From NCBI GenBank assembly GCA_002726865.1, contig PBSW01000069.1:1-7787 (forward strand): 7,787 nucleotides of DNA, given 5' to 3'. Positions 1 through 6,620 of the stretch are shown here, one piece after another; within the stretch, counting starts at the first letter, position 1, and every line of letters starts with the position of its first letter. This DNA comes from Candidatus Bathyarchaeota archaeon. GTDB lineage: Archaea; Thermoproteota; Bathyarchaeia; TCS64. A program made the position numbers and the translations under genes. The notes under the pieces are model-generated. The model did not search any database, was not told the DNA's origin, and worked only from the letters and a program-made list of their open reading frames with translations.

Positions 1-1524
1 CCTAAGTTCGCCTATTGGCAAGTCAGTTAGAAGACACAGCTTCGATTGAATAAATTCCCGTTTTAGGTCAGAGGAGAGCAATCCAATAGCAGAGCCTATG
101 CCGGGAAAAGTAGGAATGATGACTTCAGGAAGGTTCAATTCTTGAGCCAGTCTTGAGCCGTGAACTGGTCCAGCTCCGCCGAATGCAATTAGAGAAAAAT
201 CTCTTGGATCGTGGCCACGGAAAGTTGAGACAAGTCGAATGGCTTCCGCCATTTTTGCATCAACTACGCGTTTGATTCCCAAGGCAGTCTCTTCGGGATC
301 GAGGCCAAGCTTGTCACCCACTTTTCCAATAGCGCGTCGGGCCAATCCAACGTCAAGGCCCATCTCGCCCCCTAGGAAGTAGTTTGGGTTAAGATAACCC
401 AAAAGTAGATCTGCATCCGTAACGGTCGCTTCTCCACCGTTACCATAGCATGCAGGTCCCGGATATGCGCCACCGCTTCTTGGACCAACCTTCAGCGATT
501 TGGCAGCGTCTGCCCATGCTATGCTGCCCCCTCCTGATCCGATCTCAACCAGGTCCACAGATCTAATTCCCAATGGCCATCCACCAGCCATGAAATTCGA
601 TGTAACCATCGGAACACCATCAACAATCAGTCCAGCCTTAGCTGTGGTGCCACCCATATCATATGTAATGAGGTTTCTCCGCTTCAACGTTTTAGCCATG
701 TAACTCGAGAAAGCAATGCCTGCAGCAGGGCCGGATTCGATGATTTGAACAGCATTCATCTTGGCCCTCCTTAGGGTTTGTAGACCCCCGGAAGAATGCA
801 TTATGTATGGATGAACCTTGATTCCCTTCTTCCTGAGAAGTATTTCTAGATTAGAAAGGTAGCCCTTGACTCGTGGTGCGATATAGGCATCTATGATGGT
901 AGTGATAAGACGTGGAAACTCCCTGACCTGTGGAAGCACGTGACTAGAAAGAGAAACATGCGCATGTGGGATTCTTGCCCGTATTGCCGCACTCAATTTT
1001 TCCTCATGACTGACATTCATGAAGGAGAAGAGCAAACATATAGCAATAGACTCGGGATTGACATCGTGAAGCTTTGACACAATCTTATCAATCTGTTTTT
1101 GGTCAAGACTTTTGACTTCCGTACCATCGAAAGCGATCCGCGCGTCCACTTCAACAACTCGTCTGCCTGGGACTAGAGGTTTGGGCTTCAGAGTGTACGG
1201 AAAATATCCCGGGTTTTGAGGTGGAACGGAGTCAAGTACATCATTTATTCCTCTAAGACCCTTTGTACATAACAGCCACGTCTCCGATCCCTTTCTCTCA
1301 AGCAAGGTGTTGGTGCCGATTGTGCTCCCATGAATTACTAGATCAATGTCCTCTGGAGTCATACCACTATCGATCACCTGGTCGATGGCCGTGCCTATCC
1401 CCATAGAGATAGATTCTGGAGTCGTTGGTACCTTGATAGTTTTCAGCTGATGTGTTCTTTCACTGTATAATGCTAGATCGGTGAATGTTCCGCCGACATC
1501 AACTCCTAATCTTAGGCCATTCAA
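1..1524 (-). CDS. hyuA: Hydantoinase/5-oxoprolinase A-family protein, N-terminal 508 codons (runs off left edge)
   Basis: Partial gene: 508 codons are visible, and the family usually has about 650-720 residues, so the C-terminal part lies beyond base 1. Family members are ATP-dependent cytosolic enzymes that open hydantoin or 5-oxoproline rings or act as carboxylase subunits, usually with a HyuB partner. Seen here: the phosphate-binding motif VDVGGTFTDL (residues 8-17) at the very N terminus, HGSTIGTNTLLERKG (65-79), ESGPAAG (263-269), DMGGTTAKAGLI (289-300), EIGSGGGSIAW (327-337), a Gly-rich stretch ending PGPACYG (355-361), TVTDADLLLG (367-376) and RGHDPRDFSLIAFGGAGP (436-453). The TTG at 1522-1524 is the only usable start: an in-frame TGA lies three codons upstream (1531-1533), and the VGGTFTD motif then falls where the family expects it. 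No clear Shine-Dalgarno is seen. Family assignment is firm; the substrate cannot be told from the sequence. It diverges from the permease gene at 1658. Confidence 0.9.
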   Translation of the reverse strand, partial: MNGLRLGVDVGGTFTDLALYSERTHQLKTIKVPTTPESISMGIGTAIDQVIDSGMTPEDIDLVIHGSTIGTNTLLERKGSETWLLCTKGLRGINDVLDSVPPQNPGYFPYTLKPKPLVPGRRVVEVDARIAFDGTEVKSLDQKQIDKIVSKLHDVNPESIAICLLFSFMNVSHEEKLSAAIRARIPHAHVSLSSHVLPQVREFPRLITTIIDAYIAPRVKGYLSNLEILLRKKGIKVHPYIMHSSGGLQTLRRAKMNAVQIIESGPAAGIAFSSYMAKTLKRRNLITYDMGGTTAKAGLIVDGVPMVTSNFMAGGWPLGIRSVDLVEIGSGGGSIAWADAAKSLKVGPRSGGAYPGPACYGNGGEATVTDADLLLGYLNPNYFLGGEMGLDVGLARRAIGKVGDKLGLDPEETALGIKRVVDAKMAEAIRLVSTFRGHDPRDFSLIAFGGAGPVHGSRLAQELNLPEVIIPTFPGIGSAIGLLSSDLKREFIQSKLCLLTDLPIGELR

Positions 1525-1657
1525 TAGCTGTCAACTCATCGACCATAGGTTGCTTCTTAACATTCCTGGATCCAGTCCCAAATAAGAAATTAGCTATCCT
1601 TTTTCGAGTGACATAGGCAAACAATTAAGTGCAACTACAAGAGAACCTGCAAGAACA
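1525..1657. promoter_or_regulatory. Divergent intergenic region between hyuA and the permease gene
   Basis: These 133 bases separate two divergent genes, so promoters for both should lie here. I see no clean archaeal TATA/BRE pair. An AT-rich patch around 1578-1592 could serve hyuA on the minus strand, and one around 1621-1629 would be near the right distance for a leaderless or short-leader permease transcript, but both are weak. A short minus-strand reading frame (1531-1563, MLRSNLWSMS then TGA) lies in the same frame as hyuA and ends just before its TTG start. Neither gene has an obvious Shine-Dalgarno sequence. The promoter role is inferred from gene layout, not from a recognised box. Confidence 0.4.
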
Positions 1658-3355
1658 ATGGCTGGGCGAACGTCTCCCATACTATTGGTAACTTCTGCAT
1701 TCATCTCAGTACTGATAGTAGTCCCCATATGTTTTCTCCTCTTTGGCATGTTCTGGACCTCGTTTCCTGGTGATCCTAACGGTACTTTAAGCACAGAATT
1801 CGTGGTCAAGGTATTCACCGGTGAGGGTGTTCCTAGACACTTCAATACACTGAGCCTCCTCTCCAATACCTTGATCTTTTCATCGGTCTCATCGACCATG
1901 GCCGTAGCAATAGCTTTCATGTTGGCCTGGATTATCCACAGAACCAATACGCCAGGCAGACGTTTCTTCGATGTTCTCCCTCTCATAACATTCATGTTCC
2001 CGGCGATGCTCGGGGACATAGCGTGGACTTTTCTGTTGAGCCCCAACGCTGGCTTGATAAATCTGTACGTCAATCATCCACTTGGCCTCCCACCCTTCAA
2101 CATTTACGGAATGGGAGGCATGATCTGGGCTCAGGGCCTTAGCCTCACCGCACTTGCCTACCTCCTTATTTCTGCAACGTTTGGGACTATGGATCCTACA
2201 CTAGAAGAGGCAGCAAGGATATCAGGGGCTAGGAATCGCCAGACCGTCCTCAAGGTGACCCTCCCGCTGGCAGTGCCCTCCATCGTATCGACCTGGACGC
2301 TGATGCTAATGATTGGTCTCAACTCCTTTGAAACCCCCGCCTTCATCGGCTTGCCTGCAAAAGTATACGTCTTCATGAACGCAATTTACCATAAGATGAG
2401 TGTCGACGTCCCTATAGACTACGGCGGTGCTGCTGCCTTGTCCTTCGTTTCTCTCTTACTAAGTTCTGTTGCAGTCGCATTCTATCTGATGAGCACGAGG
2501 AGACTGAAGAGATTCGCTGTAGTCACAGGAAAAGGGTACAGGCCAAAGCCAATTGACTTGGGAAAGGCGAAATACGCCGCACTGGGCTTTCTATTAGTCT
2601 ATGTATTTGTGGGCTTGGTCCTTCCCGTCGCTACTATGCTATTGATGTCCTTTATGAAGTTCTACACTGTTGTAGGGGTCAATCCTTTAGACTATCTGAC
2701 TTTGAAAAACTACGCGTTTGTTACAAGTGAGCCCCTGATGTTGAGAAGCGCCACAAACAGCTTCATCTTGGCAGGGGTAGCCGGAGTTCTGACCACAGGA
2801 GCAGCTGCAGCTATGTCGTACGTAGCTATTAGAGGACATATGAGAGGGAAGCGCGCTCTTGAATTCATCGCAGCCCTTCCAGTGGCTTATCCAGGCATGA
2901 TCTTCTCTCTTGCGTTAATTTGGACAGCTCTGTTTCTCTTCCGTCCAATATATGGAACAATGACGATGTTAGTCCTTGCATACATTGTCGTTTTTCTGCC
3001 GTACGGCATGAGAACTATGGCCAACTCAATGATCCAGATTCACTCTGAGCTAGAAGAAGTAGCAACAGTTTCAGGTGCAAGCTCCTTAACAAGCATGAGG
3101 AAGATCATGCTCCCGCTGCTCAGACCCGCCCTGATCAACACTCTGATGTTAGTATTCATTCAAAGCTATCGTCAGTTAGGCGCAGCGATTCTCCTTGTAA
3201 CCCCAAGTACCTTCGTCTTACCTGTAGTCATCTTGCACTGGTGGGCTTCCGGATTATTGGTAGCATTAGCGGCTGCAGTCATGATATACGGTGCCATTCT
3301 AGTTGCTATTGTCATGTTCTCTCGATATTTCCTCAAAGCCAGTCTTACGTTCTAG
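1658..3355 (+). CDS. ABC transporter permease, two fused permease domains (iron/polyamine/thiamine class)
   Basis: Complete 565-residue integral membrane protein. It would form the whole membrane channel of an ABC importer, because two binding-protein-dependent permease domains are joined in one chain, as in FbpB- and ThiP-like proteins. Each half has the cytoplasmic EAA loop that docks the ATPase: EEAARISGA (183-191) with TLPLAVPS (201-208), and LEEVATVSGA (465-474) with MLPLLRPA (484-491). About six hydrophobic segments are seen per half (near 8-30, 66-92, 103-127, 150-175, 209-230, 256-278; then 306-331, 367-391, 400-428, 434-455, 491-515, 533-555), with a basic linker near 281-305. ATG 1658 is the only in-frame start after the TAA at 1583; no Shine-Dalgarno is evident. 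No ATPase or solute-binding gene occurs in the window, so these partners must lie elsewhere. Substrate is unresolved: Fe(III), thiamine, polyamine and phosphonate systems share this architecture. hyuA diverges from it upstream; the phosphodiesterase gene converges on it downstream. Confidence 0.9.
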   Translation: MAGRTSPILLVTSAFISVLIVVPICFLLFGMFWTSFPGDPNGTLSTEFVVKVFTGEGVPRHFNTLSLLSNTLIFSSVSSTMAVAIAFMLAWIIHRTNTPGRRFFDVLPLITFMFPAMLGDIAWTFLLSPNAGLINLYVNHPLGLPPFNIYGMGGMIWAQGLSLTALAYLLISATFGTMDPTLEEAARISGARNRQTVLKVTLPLAVPSIVSTWTLMLMIGLNSFETPAFIGLPAKVYVFMNAIYHKMSVDVPIDYGGAAALSFVSLLLSSVAVAFYLMSTRRLKRFAVVTGKGYRPKPIDLGKAKYAALGFLLVYVFVGLVLPVATMLLMSFMKFYTVVGVNPLDYLTLKNYAFVTSEPLMLRSATNSFILAGVAGVLTTGAAAAMSYVAIRGHMRGKRALEFIAALPVAYPGMIFSLALIWTALFLFRPIYGTMTMLVLAYIVVFLPYGMRTMANSMIQIHSELEEVATVSGASSLTSMRKIMLPLLRPALINTLMLVFIQSYRQLGAAILLVTPSTFVLPVVILHWWASGLLVALAAAVMIYGAILVAIVMFSRYFLKASLTF

Positions 3356-3549
3356 ACTGGTAGATTGAATTCCCCCACTCAGTCTCATTTGCGACGTAGA
3401 ACAATTTTTGGAAATCTCTTGATGACACAGGCATTACCAAAGGGAGTTGGGTCGAAACAAGTATTGCTAGAATATTAGGACTTAGAAGCGCAGATTCAAT
3501 GCCAAGAACTGGATAGCCGAACTGCGAATAGTCCTTCCATAATGCCGAT
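3356..3549. other. Convergent intergenic region, no convincing gene
   Basis: These 194 bases lie between the stop codons of two converging genes. A run of five T at 3405-3409 is the only plausible plus-strand archaeal terminator signal after the permease; I see no matching T-run for the minus-strand gene. A minus-strand frame is open from about 3569 to a TAA at 3345-3347. It overlaps both neighbours and reads as protein-like sequence such as FQKLFYVANETEWGN, but it has no ATG, GTG or TTG near its beginning. No tRNA fold, long repeat or mobile-element end is visible. Confidence 0.5.
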
Positions 3550-4695
3550 TTAATTGAATCTTGAACCGATTAATGGTACAAAGATCTCATTGTCACTCAT
3601 GCCACCATGAGATCCCTTCATAAAGCCAGTACCTCTATTGCGATATGGATGTACAATAGCTCTCCGGCCGAGTGGGAGAGCTAGGAGATTACCTATTCTA
3701 TCCAGGATCTTCGATGGGACGCGTCCGCTTCCTAGTAGTCCATGGCGAATGACGTCCTTGGTAGAAATTATACGAATTTCGTCCTCGAGATGCTTGAACA
3801 GGATCTTCTGGAGTGTCCCAGTATGCCCAGGTTTGGCATTAAGGAACGCTGCCCGAGCATCCCCGGTGGGAGGGATCTGCAGACAATTCATGATCTCAGG
3901 GTGTTCCGAAGTAGTAATTGTTTCATCCCTAGCAACCTCTGCTAGACCATGATCTCCTGTGATAAGTAAGGCTGAGTTCTTTGCTACCTTTCGTTCTAGG
4001 CGCTGCATTATCTCGGTGTGAAGGTAAAAAGAGAGGCCTCGAAGTTCCGCAAAAACCTCGTCACTGAATGGTCCATACTCGTGAGCACTAGTGTCTAGGC
4101 CTTCCCAGTATACGAAGATGAACTCTTGTGAATCCGGATCCTCTTCCAAGTGCTTGCGTAGAGATACAAACAGATCGGACGAATTCGCAAACGTACGTAT
4201 AGTCGCCCCTCGATGGAGCATCTTAGAAAGAGCACTATTCTTGTAGAAATGCCTAGTTAGGACAGTAGAACGATAGCCAGCCCTCGCGAGAATTTCATAG
4301 ATCGTCTCAACTCCCAAGAAATTCTTCAGGTCAAGGCCCAAATTGATTAAGACGTTTTGTCTTCTATCAACAGCAGGGCTGAAGTTAATCATATTTGCTA
4401 CCAGCCCAAATTCCTTGAGGTATGATGTATAGCCGATGATTCCGTGCTCTAGAGGAGTTCTCCCGGTATTGATACTTGAAAGTGCCGTTGCAGTCGTTGA
4501 CGGAAAGGTCGTTGTCAATGGATCCACGCTTTCCAGCTCTGTCATTTGAGAAAAGGTGCTCTTTTCTCCTATTCTAACAGCCTGTTCCAATAGCTTGTAC
4601 CCAAAACCGTCCAGTAGCATTACGATGACCTTCCCCCGCCCCTCGAGCACATGTTCGGCCATGTGAGTCCTCAACGGCGTCAACCGAGATGACAC
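3550..4695 (-). CDS. Alkaline phosphatase-superfamily phosphodiesterase (nucleotide pyrophosphatase type)
   Basis: 381 residues from the first conventional start, a GTG at 4693-4695. The family consists of two-metal hydrolases that cleave phosphomonoesters or phosphodiesters through a Thr nucleophile. The whole metal-site set is visible in the order known from NPP/autotaxin enzymes: Asp29 in MLLDGFGY (26-33), Thr63 before FPSTTATAL (64-72) as nucleophile, TGRTPLEHGIIGY (77-89), Asp201 and His205 in LDTSAHEYGP (200-209), Asp248-His249 in ITGDHGLAEV (245-254), and His363 in GSHGGMSDNE (361-370). The fold therefore looks active; the substrate (nucleotide, sugar-nucleotide, phospholipid head group) is open. 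No signal peptide or membrane anchor is seen, so it is probably cytosolic. It follows gltX on the same strand and is probably the last gene of that unit. The true start is probably upstream of this GTG (see 4696-4797), giving about 415 residues. Confidence 0.87.
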   Translation of the reverse strand: MSSRLTPLRTHMAEHVLEGRGKVIVMLLDGFGYKLLEQAVRIGEKSTFSQMTELESVDPLTTTFPSTTATALSSINTGRTPLEHGIIGYTSYLKEFGLVANMINFSPAVDRRQNVLINLGLDLKNFLGVETIYEILARAGYRSTVLTRHFYKNSALSKMLHRGATIRTFANSSDLFVSLRKHLEEDPDSQEFIFVYWEGLDTSAHEYGPFSDEVFAELRGLSFYLHTEIMQRLERKVAKNSALLITGDHGLAEVARDETITTSEHPEIMNCLQIPPTGDARAAFLNAKPGHTGTLQKILFKHLEDEIRIISTKDVIRHGLLGSGRVPSKILDRIGNLLALPLGRRAIVHPYRNRGTGFMKGSHGGMSDNEIFVPLIGSRFN

Positions 4696-4797
4696 TGCAA
4701 AATGACGTAGTATTGTCCCGGAGATATTGGAAATACATCTTCCGTCGTAGCCAGGGACGGCTAGTCCTCTGATTTGATGCAGATCCTTTCTGAACAG
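4696..4797 (-). other. Probable N-terminal coding extension of the phosphodiesterase, without a canonical start codon
   Basis: The phosphodiesterase frame stays open upstream of its GTG to a TAG at 4852-4854. The translation just before the GTG contains RKDLHQIRGLAVPGYDGR and CISNISGTILRHF, which resembles the N terminus I recall in archaeal members of this family (a Pro-x-Tyr motif, then a Ser/Asn-Ile-x-Gly/Ser-Thr-Ile stretch before the first Asp motif). There is no ATG, GTG or TTG in frame between 4696 and 4851. The best candidate is the CTG at 4795-4797, six bases after a GAGG that could act as Shine-Dalgarno; a second CTG sits at 4780-4782. That the stretch is coding is inferred from the resemblance; the CTG start is more tentative. 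Confidence 0.6.
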
Positions 4798-4878
4798 CTC
4801 TAGCCTCGAGGATAGGAAGTCTTTTTGATCTCGTTTATCTTCCTTCGTGTACTATTCAACCTCACAAGTCGGGTGACG

Positions 4879-6594
4879 TCATTTATGTGTCATGATAGCG
4901 AGATTGGGGGCGTCTACGCGGCAAAAGCCACATCGAACGAACTGAATCAATTCGCCAATTCCTACTTCTCCTGCTGCTGGTTCCGCGAATCCAACTTCCT
5001 CAATCCAACTCTTTGGACTCAATTTATCGTCTTCGAAAAACGGACCCGGTATAGCAACAGTCTGTTCAATATGTTGCTCGCTTACCCACTGGAGCTTGGG
5101 GATGTGTTGAATGAGATCATTTCCCACAAAGGAGCCGCTAAGATGCCCATCTTCAACTGATCTGATTTCAACATTGAAGAGCTCGATGAGTCTAAACACG
5201 CTTCCTACACGCAGCGCTTCTGCATCACGAGATGGTATGTATACGGCACCGGAAAAAGGAATGGTGCGGTATCCCATGGCTTGATCGGGATGAAAAGGAA
5301 TTCGAACTAGCTTGTCTGGGACGGCTCCAATCTCGACTCGAACTGGATTTGGAACAAAAAAATAACGTCTTGCTATGGGATCTAAGACTTTTCGATTTAG
5401 ACTTTCCAGTAGATCCCAGGTAGGGCGTGATTCTGTCTTCGTTAGCCCGAGACTCATGACAAATGCCCGTATTGACTGTGGATGATATCCGCGACGCCGA
5501 AGTCCTGTCAGTGTAGGTAACCGTGGATCATCCCATCCAGTTGCAGTGCCATTCTCTATCAAGGGTTTCAGCTTCCTCTTCGAGATAGGAGTGTCCTTTA
5601 GTTCAAGTCTCGAGAACTCCAAGAGAAGAGGTTTGCGAATGCCGAGCATATCTAGGACATGATAATAGACCACATCCCTCAACTCGTATTCTTTTGTCCG
5701 CATTGCATGAGTTACACCGTCTAAGCTGTCTTCTATAGGAGCAGCGAAGTCATATGTAGGCCAGACTGTATATTTCGTACCCTTCAAAGGATGTGTTGCG
5801 TGGTTTATACGGAACAGTATAGGATCTCTAAATGCAGTATTGACTCCAGACATGTCTCCCTTCAGTCGCAAAACTGCTTCATTCGGCTTCATCTCGTTTG
5901 ACATGCGCTGCCATAGCTTTAGCGTGTTGGCTGGTCCCTCTGTTCTGCATTCGCATTCAATTCCTGAGGCCCGGTTAGCTCTGATTGTTTCCACTGCACA
6001 TGTGCAAACATAAGCACCGCTTTTTTCTATGAGTTGCTCTGCATAGGAGTAAATGGTTTCTAGGTCATCAGAGGTATTCTTGATCAGGTCGGGTTTTATC
6101 CCCAACCATTCAAGTCCATCTTGAATTGCTCCATAGTACTCCTGAAGTTCGTTTGCAGGGTTCGTATCGTCAAATCGTAGAATAAATCTTCCTTCATAAT
6201 GCCTAGCGTATTCCTCGTCTAGGATGGCTGCCTTCGCATGACCAATATGAGGATAACCATTAGGCTCTGGTGGAAAACGTGTTACTACATGACCGATCTC
6301 AGCATCGGGAAGAGGCGCTAAAGGACGCTGCCCTCTAGAGGGTTTTTCCCCCAGAAGGTCACCATAGCTAGATTTCACAAGATTGGTCTGCTCGTCCAAT
6401 GTGAGCTGATTAATTTCTTGAACCAGGCTAACTATTTCTGGATGTATTATACGAGCCTGGCTTCTCAAATCCGGCACCTCACTCATGAGCTTTGCAATTA
6501 CTGCTCCAGTCTCAGCTTTCCCTCCATGTCTGCATGCATTAACTAGCGCGTGCTTTCTAGCTAAAGCTTCTACCTCAGGCCTCAACCTAGACAT
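4879..6594 (-). CDS. gltX: Glutamyl-tRNA synthetase, archaeal type
   Basis: 571 residues, normal for archaeal GluRS. It joins glutamate to tRNA-Glu in the cytosol; in archaea without GlnRS the enzyme also charges tRNA-Gln for later amidation by GatDE. It is a class I synthetase of the archaeal/eukaryotic GluRS-GlnRS branch: an N-terminal helical region (1-90), then RFPPEPNGYPHIGHAKA (106-122) with the HIGH signature, LRFDDTNP (139-146), a four-Cys insertion (Cys197, 199, 214, 216) that may bind metal, WPTYDFAAPIEDSLDGVTH (278-296), and the KMSKS equivalent PISKRKL (336-342). A beta-barrel anticodon-binding domain follows, ending with IQFVRCGFCRVD (550-561). The ATG at 6594 places the LARKHALVNA...HGGKA region where archaeal homologues begin. 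The gene starts 26 bases after idsA and is probably cotranscribed with it. Nothing is truncated, and no key motif is missing. Confidence 0.96.
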   Translation of the reverse strand: MSRLRPEVEALARKHALVNACRHGGKAETGAVIAKLMSEVPDLRSQARIIHPEIVSLVQEINQLTLDEQTNLVKSSYGDLLGEKPSRGQRPLAPLPDAEIGHVVTRFPPEPNGYPHIGHAKAAILDEEYARHYEGRFILRFDDTNPANELQEYYGAIQDGLEWLGIKPDLIKNTSDDLETIYSYAEQLIEKSGAYVCTCAVETIRANRASGIECECRTEGPANTLKLWQRMSNEMKPNEAVLRLKGDMSGVNTAFRDPILFRINHATHPLKGTKYTVWPTYDFAAPIEDSLDGVTHAMRTKEYELRDVVYYHVLDMLGIRKPLLLEFSRLELKDTPISKRKLKPLIENGTATGWDDPRLPTLTGLRRRGYHPQSIRAFVMSLGLTKTESRPTWDLLESLNRKVLDPIARRYFFVPNPVRVEIGAVPDKLVRIPFHPDQAMGYRTIPFSGAVYIPSRDAEALRVGSVFRLIELFNVEIRSVEDGHLSGSFVGNDLIQHIPKLQWVSEQHIEQTVAIPGPFFEDDKLSPKSWIEEVGFAEPAAGEVGIGELIQFVRCGFCRVDAPNLAIMTHK

Positions 6595-6620
6595 ACGTCT
6601 GAGACACCACGATGTCCATG

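Noticed and set aside
500..703. 67-codon plus-strand open frame
   Set aside because: Opposite the conserved IGSGGGSIA region of hyuA; a shadow.
1594..2073. 159-codon minus-strand open frame
   Set aside because: Antisense to the well-supported permease gene; its translation shows no family motif and is explained as a shadow of that gene.
3405..3409. Run of five T after the permease as a terminator
   Set aside because: Too short to call as a separate terminator feature, with no stem before it; mentioned only in the intergenic entry.
3638..3952. 104-codon plus-strand open frame, with another overlapping it at 3742-3945
   Set aside because: Both lie opposite the metal-site region of the phosphodiesterase, which is clearly the coding strand.
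4874..4881. Perfect 8-base palindrome TGACGTCA over the gltX stop codon
   Set aside because: A single short palindrome in coding sequence is expected by chance; no second copy or flanking symmetry was seen.
4825..5160. 111-codon plus-strand open frame
   Set aside because: Antisense to the C-terminal part of gltX and its downstream gap; no recognisable protein features.
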